A stretch of 64,000 nucleotides of DNA from the NCBI RefSeq assembly GCF_020852615.1, contig NZ_JADZAJ010000023.1, positions 28,967 to 92,966 on the forward strand. Direction: 5' to 3'. Below, in pieces: positions 17,586-26,199 of the stretch (positions within the stretch are counted from its first letter, which is position 1; each line of letters starts with the position of its first letter). Source of the DNA: Nitrosomonas sp. (GTDB taxonomy: Bacteria; Pseudomonadota; Gammaproteobacteria; Burkholderiales; Nitrosomonadaceae). The notes below the pieces were generated by a model, which searched no databases, was not told the origin of the DNA, and worked only from the letters and a program-made list of their open reading frames with translations. A program made the translations under genes and the position numbers.

Positions 17586-19063
17586 TGGCACGGGAGCACA
17601 GACATCCACCAAGCGCGGCCTGTCTCTCGGCGTCGATGAGGGATCTCGGATACTCGCTCGAAACGGCCATCGCAGACCTGATCGACAACAGCATTTCCGC
17701 GGGTGCGGATGTGATCGACATTGTCTGCGATGTTTCGGGCGAACATCCCGTACTTGTCATTCTCGACAATGGCAGAGGCATGGATGAGGCGGAATTGCTG
17801 GCCGCAATGCGTCATGGAACCGACAACCCCAGACGGCACCGTTCCCCAAGGGATCTCGGACGCTTTGGTCTTGGGCTGAAGACGGCGTCGTTCTCGCAGT
17901 GCCGCTCCCTGACAGTGGTCAGCACAAGTGATGCCTCCATCTGTGGTGCCGAGTGGAACCTGGATCGCATCGATGCAGCAGACGACTGGATCCTGAGCAT
18001 TCTTGATGAGGCCGACATCCAGGCGCTGCCCTATGTCGATCGGCTCGGAAGGCACGGTACCGCAGTCCTCTGGCGAGAACTCGATCGCATACTCGAAGAC
18101 GAAGTCGGGGATCGGCGGCAGGAAATCGTGAACGAGAAGCTTGAGGTGGTGGGGCGACATCTCGCCCTCGTCTTCCATCGCTTCCTTTCGGGCGAGGTCA
18201 AGGGGCATCCCAGAATCACGCTTGCCATCAACGGTCACCCCATTGCCGCATTCGATCCTTTCTGCAGAAAGAATCCGGCCACTCAGGTTCTTCCGGAGGA
18301 AATTGTCCGCATCGGCGATGCGGAAGTGTGCCTGCAACCCTATGTGCTGCCACACCACAGCCGTCTTTCCGCGTCCGAGTACGACTACTACCAGGATCGC
18401 AGCGACTTTATCTCCAACCAGGGAGGCTATGTCTATCGGAACGGGCGGCTGATGGCGTGGGGAGACTGGTTCCGGCTGGTGCCCAAGGGTGAGGCCACCA
18501 AGCTGGCGCGGGTGCAGATCGACTTCCCCAACAGTCTGGACGAAGCCTGGACAATCGACATCAAGAAGTCGCGCGCGCGACCCCCTCATGTGGTGCGTGA
18601 GCGCCTGCGCCAGATCATCGCCAGAATCACCAGCCGCAGTGTGACGGTACATCGGGGACGCGGACAGAAGCTGTTTCAGGAAACCCAGGCACCGTTCTGG
18701 GAGCGCTATGCCGATCATGATGGCATCCGGTTCGCGATCAACGACCAGCATCCGATCATCGTCTCACTGGCAGAAAGACTCTCGCCAGAGGATGCAGACC
18801 TGCTGCGCACGCTGCTTGATTCGGTTGCGGCCTCGCTACCGGTCGAGATGATCTATTCCGACTACTCAACCCACCCACGCGAGATCAATCAGCGATCGGT
18901 GGATGAAAGCCAGACCATGGAGCGCCTGAGAAGCCTGCGCCAGGTGCTGTACGGCGACAGGCCGGGCGATGCGAAGGCCTTTCTTCAGATCGTGCGCTCC
19001 ACGCATCTTTTCGATGGTCAGATGGAGCTGGCCGAAAAATTCATCAGCGAGGCCTTTGCATGA
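17585..19063 (+). CDS. MutL/MORC-like GHKL ATPase (MZA system component)
   Basis: Protein of 492 residues with an N-terminal Bergerat-fold ATPase: N box DLIDNSISAG (residues 31-40), G1 box DNGRGM (61-66) and G2 box GRFGLGLKTAS (92-102). The N box carries Asp31 where MutL-type enzymes usually have Glu. The remainder resembles the S5-like and C-terminal parts of the prokaryotic MORC-like ('paraMORC') proteins of restriction-type operons. To my knowledge this family is the 'MutL' component of MZA antiphage systems. Base composition changes abruptly at its start codon: GC is 39 of 60 in the line starting 18481, against 22 of 60 in the methyltransferase. The start overlaps vsr (TAATG) and the end overlaps the Z1 gene (ATGA). 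Nuclease motifs of MutL are not seen. Confidence 0.9.
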   Translation: MAREHRHPPSAACLSASMRDLGYSLETAIADLIDNSISAGADVIDIVCDVSGEHPVLVILDNGRGMDEAELLAAMRHGTDNPRRHRSPRDLGRFGLGLKTASFSQCRSLTVVSTSDASICGAEWNLDRIDAADDWILSILDEADIQALPYVDRLGRHGTAVLWRELDRILEDEVGDRRQEIVNEKLEVVGRHLALVFHRFLSGEVKGHPRITLAINGHPIAAFDPFCRKNPATQVLPEEIVRIGDAEVCLQPYVLPHHSRLSASEYDYYQDRSDFISNQGGYVYRNGRLMAWGDWFRLVPKGEATKLARVQIDFPNSLDEAWTIDIKKSRARPPHVVRERLRQIIARITSRSVTVHRGRGQKLFQETQAPFWERYADHDGIRFAINDQHPIIVSLAERLSPEDADLLRTLLDSVAASLPVEMIYSDYSTHPREINQRSVDESQTMERLRSLRQVLYGDRPGDAKAFLQIVRSTHLFDGQMELAEKFISEAFA

Positions 19064-21720
19064 GCATTACAGCCATCACGGAAGAACGAAACATTGCCAA
19101 CGCGCTTATCTCGGGCCTTGCCAACATGGCGGAAACGCCGACGCGCGATCAGGTGGAGGAAAAGGCAAGACAGATTGCTTCAATCTTCGGCTATGCGGGA
19201 GATCTCCGCAACATTGTCACCGAGGCCATGGAATCGGTTGTGACCCGCATGGGAGCAGGCATTTCATTGGTTGATGTCAATGCGAAGCATGACGATCAAT
19301 GGGTTCACAAGCGCGAGGACGTCACTTGGACCTATGCCAGTGCATACGAGGAATTCCTTCGCAACGAGGGCTGGCCTCCGCAGATGGTCCAGTCGCTGAG
19401 CGATGTGACCACCCGCATTCTTGGTCATCTTCAGGATCCACTGAGCGAAGGCACGAGCTGGAACCGCCGTGGCCTGGTCATCGGCCATGTGCAGTCAGGG
19501 AAGACAGCCAACTACACGGGTCTGATAGCACGTGCAGCCGATGCGGGCTACAAGTTCATTGTCGTCATCGCAGGCATTCACAACAACCTGCGCAGGCAGA
19601 CACAGCAGCGAATCGACGAGGCCTTTATAGGCCGATCGAGTGATCCCGAGGATCGCCGCAACATCGGCGTCGGTCTCGCTCCGGGCTATCCGCATCCGGC
19701 AACGCTTACCAACATCAACGAGGACTTCAACAAGAACACAGCGGCCAAGAGCGGCTGGAAGATCAACGACTTCAGCAAGCCGATCATCCTGATCATCAAG
19801 AAGAACGTCACGACGCTCACTGCGTTGCACAAATGGCTGAAGGCGCTGAACGCCGAAGGAGAAGACCGCATCTCCGATGTACCCATGCTGCTGATCGACG
19901 ACGAAGCCGACAACGCATCCATCAACACGAACAAGGAGGACCTGGATCCGACCCGGACGAATGCCATGATTCGCCGCATCCTGGGGTTGTTTGCGAAGTC
20001 CTGCTACGTCGGATATACGGCAACCCCGTTCGCCAACATCTTCATCAATCCGGATGCCTATGGCGATGATGTGCAGGAAGAGCTTTTCCCTCGCGACTTC
20101 ATCTATTGCCTGGATGCACCCACCACCTATTTCGGTGCGGAGAAAGTATTCTTGAATGAGGCGACCAGCGAATCGATCATCAGGCCGATCGATGATTGCG
20201 AGGATCTCATTCCCTACTCGCACAAACGCGACGATCCTGTCCATGAGCTGCCTCCCAGCCTCTATCGCGCACTCGACGAGTTCATCGTCGCACGCGCCAT
20301 CCGAAACCTGCGCGGACAGGCCAGCAAGCATTGCTCGATGATGGTCAATGTGTCGCGCTTTGTGCCGGTGCAGAAGGCTGTGCGCGATTTCCTGAGCCTC
20401 AGGGAAAAGAAGATCAGGGAAGCGGTTCTCGCAAACTACGCGATGCCGGAGGGTGTTTCTTCAAGGAACATGTACATGCAAGGCCTGAAGGGTGCCTTCG
20501 ACGCCGAGTATGCCGATGCCGGGGTGACGTGGGAGGAAGTGAAGGCAGCTCTCGTCGGCGTCTTTGAGCACCTTCACCTCTACGTCATCAACAGCAAGAG
20601 TGACGAAGTGCTCGACTACACCCGCTACGAGAAGGAAGGTATTGGGCTGACTGTGGTCGCGGTCGGTGGTCTGAGTCTGTCGCGAGGCTTGACCATCGAG
20701 GGATTGACCGTCAGCTACATGTACCGCAACACGAAGATGTACGACACCCTCATGCAGATGGGTCGCTGGTTCGGCTACCGGCTGGGCTTCGAGGATCTCT
20801 GCCGTGTCCATCTCTCCCGCGATTCGATCAACTGGTACTCCCACATCGCCGAAGCTGCCGAAGAACTTGTGCAGCAGGTCAAGCGCATGCGGCGCGATCG
20901 CCTCAGTCCAAAGGACTTTGGGCTTTACGTCCGCTCGCATCCGGACAGCCTGCTGATCACGGCCGCGAACAAGATGAGATCCGGCCAGGAGGTCACGGTC
21001 GAACAGAGTTTCAGTGGGCGACTCCGTGAAAGCTACATCGTCTCCACCGCCCCCGACGTGAATGCCAGGAACTTTGAGCTGATCGCCGATCACTGGCGAA
21101 ATGGATTCGGCGGACGGCCGGAGGAGTCCACCGAGAAAGGCGTCATCTTCAGAGACGTGCCCGTCGAGGTGATCGCCGATTTTCTCACTCGATTCGAATG
21201 CCATTCGACCTTTGCGGGACAGAAATCAGACGTGGTGAGCTATCTCGAACGGATCGCAACGAAGCGTCCGCTTGCGGATGTTCTGCTGATTTCTCCCTCG
21301 GGTGGATCGGGCGGCGAACGCCCATTCACCTTGAGGAATCAGGTGCGTGTCGTCGGGAAGGATCAGCCGAATGGCATTGCGTGGCGCCTGAACAAGGACA
21401 GGGTTGCTTCGCGTGGTGACGAGAAGCTCGGGCTCAGCGACGAGCAACGCGCTGAGGCGAGAACAGTCGCAGGCGACGACGACGGCTCGGGGGCGGTATC
21501 CGACACACATTACCGGATGGTGAGGAACAGACCCCTCCTCATGATTCACAGTCTGGAGCCCAAGGGCGATGCTGTGATGGGGCCGATCGCTGCCTTTGGC
21601 ATGAGCTTCCCTTACGGGGACTACTCGACGACCATCAATGTCGTCGTCAACAAGGTCTGGCTCCAGCAGATGCAGGGTTATGCGGACGATCCTGACGAGG
21701 AGGAGGACTACGATGCCTGA
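19060..21720 (+). CDS. Z1-domain SF2-like ATPase (MZA system component)
   Basis: Large protein of 886 residues with a superfamily 2 helicase-like ATPase bearing the Z1 domain. Walker A is GHVQSGKTANYTG (Lys148), Walker B is LLIDDEADN (Asp280-Asp284), a motif III-like TATPFANIF lies near residue 320, and the arginine-finger segment QMGRWFGYR lies near 565-573. Z1 proteins occur in operons with MORC-like ATPases, DUF4420 and AIPR proteins and are thought to move or remodel DNA. The ATPase residues are all present, so it is probably active. The start overlaps the previous stop (ATGA). Codon use is GC-rich throughout. Confidence 0.92.
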   Translation: MSITAITEERNIANALISGLANMAETPTRDQVEEKARQIASIFGYAGDLRNIVTEAMESVVTRMGAGISLVDVNAKHDDQWVHKREDVTWTYASAYEEFLRNEGWPPQMVQSLSDVTTRILGHLQDPLSEGTSWNRRGLVIGHVQSGKTANYTGLIARAADAGYKFIVVIAGIHNNLRRQTQQRIDEAFIGRSSDPEDRRNIGVGLAPGYPHPATLTNINEDFNKNTAAKSGWKINDFSKPIILIIKKNVTTLTALHKWLKALNAEGEDRISDVPMLLIDDEADNASINTNKEDLDPTRTNAMIRRILGLFAKSCYVGYTATPFANIFINPDAYGDDVQEELFPRDFIYCLDAPTTYFGAEKVFLNEATSESIIRPIDDCEDLIPYSHKRDDPVHELPPSLYRALDEFIVARAIRNLRGQASKHCSMMVNVSRFVPVQKAVRDFLSLREKKIREAVLANYAMPEGVSSRNMYMQGLKGAFDAEYADAGVTWEEVKAALVGVFEHLHLYVINSKSDEVLDYTRYEKEGIGLTVVAVGGLSLSRGLTIEGLTVSYMYRNTKMYDTLMQMGRWFGYRLGFEDLCRVHLSRDSINWYSHIAEAAEELVQQVKRMRRDRLSPKDFGLYVRSHPDSLLITAANKMRSGQEVTVEQSFSGRLRESYIVSTAPDVNARNFELIADHWRNGFGGRPEESTEKGVIFRDVPVEVIADFLTRFECHSTFAGQKSDVVSYLERIATKRPLADVLLISPSGGSGGERPFTLRNQVRVVGKDQPNGIAWRLNKDRVASRGDEKLGLSDEQRAEARTVAGDDDGSGAVSDTHYRMVRNRPLLMIHSLEPKGDAVMGPIAAFGMSFPYGDYSTTINVVVNKVWLQQMQGYADDPDEEEDYDA

Positions 21721-22678
21721 GTCCTCGCCCTGGGATGGAATCGCCGTTCCTGGAGCGGATTTCAATGTCCGTCAGGTTGCAGTGAACACGGCCGTGCCCT
21801 GCTTCTGGGGACGCGATGCCAGTGGTGCCTGTCTGTTCATTGTGGAACTTCACGGCGACCACGCAGCACAGTATCGGAAGAACGCGGTCGCGGTGAACGG
21901 CGTCGATGTCGATCTTCGTGCCGGAGATCAGGGGCAGCAACACCTGGTCCTCGCTCTTGAAAGACAGGTTGATCGCGATCTTTTCGAGGGACTGTGCCGT
22001 ACCCTTGCATTCGCGCTGGAGCATGCCACCGACTCGGCCAGCTCTCTGGCAGTCTCGCTGGCGCACATCCGTCGTTGGAAGACTTTCCTCTCGGGCCGAA
22101 GTCAGCATCTGTCCGCAGAGGATGTTCGAGGCCTCTTCGCCGAAATCGTCTTCCTGACGGAACTGATCGATCGGGAAATGCCGAGCAACGCCGTCGTCGA
22201 AGCCTGGCTTGGTCCGGAACGGTCACATCAGGATTTCATCTTCGGCAACACGGCTGTCGAGGTCAAATCCCTCTCGGGCGCCGAACGAAGCAGCATCCGC
22301 ATTTCGTCGGAAGACCAGCTCGAATCCCTGAACGACGCACTGTTCCTGCGCGTGTACCGGCTGAGCAATCTGGCTGACGCGGCAGGTGCCCGCTCGCTCA
22401 ACGAGCTTGTCACTGCCGTCCAGGCGCGGCTCGACAAGGCAGAGGCCATCGAGGCCTTTGACCGGAAGCTGGTTGCGCACGGCTACGCGCCGCTCCCTGA
22501 CTACGATGAGCCGCGTTTTGTCGTCAGCGACGTGCGCAGCTATCGGGTCGCCGATGATTTTCCGCGTCTCATGCGATCGCAATTGCCGACTGGGATTGTC
22601 AAGGTCGCCTACGACATCAGGCTTGAAACGATCGCTCCGTATCAGTGTGACGAGGCGGTCGTCTTTGGAGGAGATTGA
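21713..22678 (+). CDS. PD-(D/E)XK motif protein, DUF4420 family (MZA system component)
   Basis: Protein of 321 residues of the DUF4420 family, a predicted PD-(D/E)XK nuclease. The likely active site is Asp174 (HQDFIFGN) followed by Glu183-Val-Lys185 (TAVEVKSL), matching D-x(n)-E-x-K. It is probably the DNA-cleaving effector of the operon, but no other DNA-recognition domain is seen. The ATG at 21713 lies inside the last codons of the Z1 gene (8-base overlap) and is preceded by GAGGAGGA, which decides the start over upstream frame extensions to 21638. It ends on the AIPR start (TGATG). Confidence 0.87.
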   Translation: MPESSPWDGIAVPGADFNVRQVAVNTAVPCFWGRDASGACLFIVELHGDHAAQYRKNAVAVNGVDVDLRAGDQGQQHLVLALERQVDRDLFEGLCRTLAFALEHATDSASSLAVSLAHIRRWKTFLSGRSQHLSAEDVRGLFAEIVFLTELIDREMPSNAVVEAWLGPERSHQDFIFGNTAVEVKSLSGAERSSIRISSEDQLESLNDALFLRVYRLSNLADAAGARSLNELVTAVQARLDKAEAIEAFDRKLVAHGYAPLPDYDEPRFVVSDVRSYRVADDFPRLMRSQLPTGIVKVAYDIRLETIAPYQCDEAVVFGGD

Positions 22679-24621
22679 TGGAACAGACAGCCTATGAATT
22701 CTTCCACGACTTTCGACAGGAACTCCTGTCTGGTGCCGAAGCCAATGGCCGGTTCCAGCTTGATGAGTTCATGGAAACTGTTGCCGACGAACTTGTCGAA
22801 ACAGGCTTCACCGAGGGGTTCGAATTGTGTCACTATCGTCCTCCACAGGGCGGGATGCGGGTGGATGGATACTGGTTCAATGACGAAGGGAACCTGGATC
22901 TTTTTGTTGCTGATTTCGATTTCCGTACCGAACTGGCTTCCCTGACAAAGACAGAGCTTGAATCGACATTCAAGCGTCTGTCCAGGTTCTTCGAGGCAAG
23001 TATCGACAGGAATCTTGCGGTCGATCTTGAGGTCACTTCGCCTGCGTACGGTCTCGCCAAACAGATCGCCGATCGCAGAGGAGCCATCGGCGCACTCAAC
23101 CTGATTCTTCTCTCCGAGCGCACGCTCAGCGGGACAGTGCAGAGCCTTCCGGAAGGGGAAGTTGCTGGCATTCCTGCCAGCTATCACGTATGGGATATTT
23201 CGCGACTTCATCGTCAGCGCAATTCTCGAAGTCACAAGGAGCCGCTTGATTTGGACTTCGTGCAGATGTTCGGCAGGGGAATCGCCAGCCTTCCTGCTCA
23301 TCTGGGAGCTGATACCTATCAGTCCTTCCTCATGGTCATGCCTGCCGATTCTCTGGCGACTCTGTACGGAAAATTCGGAGCACGCCTGCTTGAACAGAAC
23401 GTTCGCACCTTCCTGCAGGCCCGTGGCAATGTGAACCGGGGCATACGGGCAACGATCCTGAACGAGCCGGGAATGTTCTTTGCCTACAACAACGGGATCA
23501 CGGCCACTGCGCAGAGTGTCGAGACCGAGGCAACGGATTCCGGTCTGGCGATCACAAGGATTGTCGATCTCCAGATCGTCAATGGCGGGCAGACCACCGC
23601 ATCCCTGTTCCATACGCGGAAGCGGGACAAGGCGGACCTTTCCCAGATATTCGTCCAGATGAAGCTGTCCGTCATCGACAGCCAGCAAAGCGAGATGGTT
23701 GTGCCGAAGATATCGGAGTATGCGAACACCCAGAATCGGGTGAATGCTGCCGACTTCTTCTCGAATCATCCGTTCCATGTCCGGATGGAAGGGTTTTCGC
23801 GGCGCATCTGGGCGCCGGCGCAGAAGGGATCCCCTCGCGAGACGCGCTGGTTCTACGAGCGCGCACGCGGTCAGTATGCCGATGCACAGTCAAAACTGAC
23901 ACCGGCAGAGCAGCGTCGCTTCAAGGCCGAGCATCCCAAGCTGCAGATGTTCACCAAGACGGATCTTGCAAAATTCGAGAATGTCTGGGATGACCATCCC
24001 AAATGGGTCAATCTTGGCTCACAGAAAAATTTCTCACAATATGCCGCTCGAATCTGCCATGAATGGGAAAAATCATCTGATAAATTTGATGGGTTCTATT
24101 TCAGAAGGGCTGTTGCCCGGGTAATCATATTTAGAGCTGCTGAAAAAATCATATCCGGTCAACCTTGGTATAACGGCGGATACCGTGCCAATATCGTTGC
24201 CTATACCCTTGCAGCTCTGGGAGAGATTGCAAAGCGCAGCCAAAAAAACATTAATTTTTCGGCAATTTGGGATAAGCAAAGAATCGATTCCGTACTTGAA
24301 AGAACCATTGCTATTATTTCAGAAATAGTGTACGGAGATATTACCTGTCCGCCACAGGGTATTTCAAATATTTCCGAGTGGTGCAAGAAGGAAGCCTGCT
24401 GGAAACAGGTTCAGTTATGTTTACCGAAGCTGGAACAGCTGTTGCCGGGAGAATTTTTTGAAAATTTGATAACTGCTGATCAGCAGATTACAGAGATCCG
24501 AATTGTTCCGGAAAAGCAGAAGGGTGGTAGTTTTATTGATAAACATCAGCAAATGTCAACAATCCTCTTTATTTCAAAATGGCAAAAATTCTGGAGAAAA
24601 GTACGTGAGGGCAGTAGCTGA
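22678..24621 (+). CDS. AIPR (abortive infection phage resistance) protein
   Basis: Protein of 647 residues of the AIPR family. Diagnostic stretches are FFAYNNGITATA (about residues 267-278) and IVNGGQTTASLFHT (about 300-313). The family is associated with phage resistance; the biochemical activity is not known to me. The ATG at 22678 overlaps the DUF4420 stop (TGATG) and has GGAGGAG upstream. The coding sequence changes composition near base 24,000 (about residue 440): the first two thirds are GC-rich, the last third is AT-rich (19 G/C of 60 in the line starting 24241), yet the frame is unbroken. This suggests a recombination junction inside the gene. It is the last gene of the operon and is followed by a hairpin terminator. 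Confidence 0.92.
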   Translation: MEQTAYEFFHDFRQELLSGAEANGRFQLDEFMETVADELVETGFTEGFELCHYRPPQGGMRVDGYWFNDEGNLDLFVADFDFRTELASLTKTELESTFKRLSRFFEASIDRNLAVDLEVTSPAYGLAKQIADRRGAIGALNLILLSERTLSGTVQSLPEGEVAGIPASYHVWDISRLHRQRNSRSHKEPLDLDFVQMFGRGIASLPAHLGADTYQSFLMVMPADSLATLYGKFGARLLEQNVRTFLQARGNVNRGIRATILNEPGMFFAYNNGITATAQSVETEATDSGLAITRIVDLQIVNGGQTTASLFHTRKRDKADLSQIFVQMKLSVIDSQQSEMVVPKISEYANTQNRVNAADFFSNHPFHVRMEGFSRRIWAPAQKGSPRETRWFYERARGQYADAQSKLTPAEQRRFKAEHPKLQMFTKTDLAKFENVWDDHPKWVNLGSQKNFSQYAARICHEWEKSSDKFDGFYFRRAVARVIIFRAAEKIISGQPWYNGGYRANIVAYTLAALGEIAKRSQKNINFSAIWDKQRIDSVLERTIAIISEIVYGDITCPPQGISNISEWCKKEACWKQVQLCLPKLEQLLPGEFFENLITADQQITEIRIVPEKQKGGSFIDKHQQMSTILFISKWQKFWRKVREGSS

Positions 24622-24637
24622 TGACGGAAAAAGAGAT

Positions 24638-24681
24638 ACCGGCAAATTATCTGACAGATAATTTGCCGGTGGATGGTTTTT
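24638..24681 (+). terminator. terminator of the defence operon
   Basis: Perfect 15-bp inverted repeat (24638-24652 with 24656-24670) with a 3-base loop GAC, followed six bases later by TTTTT (24677-24681). It begins 17 bases after the AIPR stop. The T run is separated from the stem, so efficiency is uncertain, but the position at the end of the six-gene operon fits. Confidence 0.7.
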
Positions 24682-24782
24682 CGTGAAGGATTTTTATTTT
24701 TACAGAACAGGTACGCCAGGGTGGCGATGCTGCATATCTGCAAAACCGGGCTGCAGAACTTAAGGGAGTATATTTCAGCAGC

Positions 24783-25262
24783 TTATTTCGGTCTGTTCTC
24801 GATTCGGGTGTACCACCCCTGATAAACTTCGTCCGGCCACAGGGATTTAATCCAGACCAGGATGTCATCAATCTCCTGATCTTTCAGGATTCCCGCCCAG
24901 CCGGGCATGCGTCCTTCCCCCGGAGGGCCACCGTTCAGAATGAAGTTTTTCAATTCTTCTGTGGAATGGTGCCAGGCATGCGCCGTTCCATTCAGAGGCG
25001 GGGGCGGGTATCTGCCATTCTCCAGGGGCTTGCGCCAGTCTGGAGTGCCTTCTGCGTTCCGGCCATGGCATACCGCACAATTTTTCCGGAAAAGCGCCTG
25101 TCCGCGCGCCATTTGTTCAGGATCAAAATTTCGAACAATTTGTTCAGCGGAATTTCTGCCTAAAATCTGATCCAGTGTGCTGCCTGCCGTCAGAGGGCCG
25201 GTTTGTTCCGAGCAGGCAGCAGTAAGGAGCAGTGATACAAGCGCTGTGATTCTTACGGACAT
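24783..25262 (-). CDS. c-type cytochrome lipoprotein
   Basis: Monoheme c-type cytochrome of about 159 residues. The signal peptide (VSLLLTAAC) ends in a lipobox, so it is probably membrane-anchored in the periplasm. One heme site CAVCH lies in FRKNCAVCHGRN, with a likely methionine ligand in GRMPGWAG. The C-terminal WIKSLWP is typical of small cytochrome c domains. It starts four bases after the DUF411 stop (ATG 25262, or GTG 25265) and must be cotranscribed with it. A role in electron transfer linked to metal or copper stress is possible but only inferred. Confidence 0.87.
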   Translation of the reverse strand: MSVRITALVSLLLTAACSEQTGPLTAGSTLDQILGRNSAEQIVRNFDPEQMARGQALFRKNCAVCHGRNAEGTPDWRKPLENGRYPPPPLNGTAHAWHHSTEELKNFILNGGPPGEGRMPGWAGILKDQEIDDILVWIKSLWPDEVYQGWYTRIENRPK

Positions 25263-25266
25263 CACG

Positions 25267-25797
25267 TTATTTAAGTTTCAGAATAGATTGGGTTGTGTTA
25301 CTTTCGGATGCCTTCTCTGCCGGTTGGGGTTTATCCGGGCCGTATCGATTATAAATCTCTGCGGCGCTGCGCTTGTCTCCGGGTTTTCTGATCAGGAGTA
25401 CGTTATAGGTGTCAACCCGCCCGGTTTCCATGCCAGGAGAACCATGTGGCATGCCGGGGGCTGATAATCCAACTGCGCGGGGACGTTCTTTCAGAAGCTG
25501 TTTGACGTCGCTGGCAGGGACATGTCCTTCTATGGCATAACCATCAATCATGGCGGTATGGCATGAACCAAGCTCGGGAAGGATACCGGCCTCTGCTCTG
25601 GTTTCATCGTTACCGGTATCGTGGATGTTGACGGTAAATCCGTTGTCGCGCATGTGATCAACCCATTTGGCACAACAGCCGCAGGTTGGACTTTTATACA
25701 CTTCGACGGTTGTTGTTGCTGCAGCCACGCCGGCAACTCCTGCTAATACAGCAGTCAGTAAGGAACGGGTAAAAAATCGGTTGAATTGTATTTTCAT
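25267..25797 (-). CDS. DUF411 metal-binding protein
   Basis: Secreted protein of about 176 residues of the DUF411 family, often encoded in copper or other metal resistance loci. It has a signal peptide (SLLTAVLAGVAGVAAA) and the metal-binding motif SPTCGCCAKWVDHM. The mature domain also has conserved GILPELGSCHTAMIDGY and the GHVPASDV segment. ATG 25797 has GGAGAG six bases upstream and is preferred over in-frame upstream codons to 25857. It is upstream of, and nearly fused to, the cytochrome gene. Confidence 0.9.
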   Translation of the reverse strand: MKIQFNRFFTRSLLTAVLAGVAGVAAATTTVEVYKSPTCGCCAKWVDHMRDNGFTVNIHDTGNDETRAEAGILPELGSCHTAMIDGYAIEGHVPASDVKQLLKERPRAVGLSAPGMPHGSPGMETGRVDTYNVLLIRKPGDKRSAAEIYNRYGPDKPQPAEKASESNTTQSILKLK

Positions 25798-26199
25798 TTG
25801 CTCTCCAATAATCTTGCCATGCATTTGTTTGCAACGACCAGGGAAGACAGGCAGCACTAAACGCTTGCTTTATGCCGGTTTGAGAAAGAATAACGCTGGC
25901 TTCCGGTCAGTTTGACCATAAGCGTGCAGATAATGTTCTTCCTCATCCCTGGCGAGTCAACTGTTGCATTGCTATAATTTTTATTTGTTCAAATTGCTAT
26001 GATTCAAGGGGTAAAACCTTGAAGATGTAACTATAACTGACTTTCTCTTTTTCCTGTCCCGGATAGGCAGGGAGAGCGGGCGGTTCTGTTTTTATACCCG
26101 TCTTGTCTTATATGAACGTTTCTTCCTCTGCTTTTCTCCGGAACGGGGAGCTCTGGCAGTTTTTTAACAGTATTTTTGTTAGGCACCTTGTAAATTCAT
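25798..26199. other. intergenic gap, divergent promoters expected
   Basis: About 400 bases between the divergent DUF411 and ttcA genes with no visible gene. A consensus TATAAT sits at 25973-25978 on the plus strand, but no good -35 box is found at the right distance. Pyrimidine-rich stretches precede ttcA. Confidence 0.45.

Noticed and set aside
17582..18751. 389-codon open frame on the minus strand
   Set aside because: It lies fully opposite the GHKL ATPase gene, whose motifs are complete. Long antisense frames are expected in GC-rich codon use; no family is recognised in it.
19495..20331. 278-codon open frame on the minus strand
   Set aside because: Antisense of the Z1 gene; compositionally a shadow with no motif.
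22642..23778. 378-codon open frame on the minus strand
   Set aside because: Antisense shadow of the AIPR gene in its GC-rich part; no recognisable domain or ribosome binding site.
24621..25000. direct repeat of the tRNA-Arg 3' end as right attachment site
   Set aside because: Searched by eye for the T-arm/acceptor sequence and found none near the right edge of the island.
25973..25978. TATAAT as ttcA promoter
   Set aside because: Perfect -10 hexamer, but no reasonable -35 at 16-18 bases and more than 220 bases from the ttcA start.
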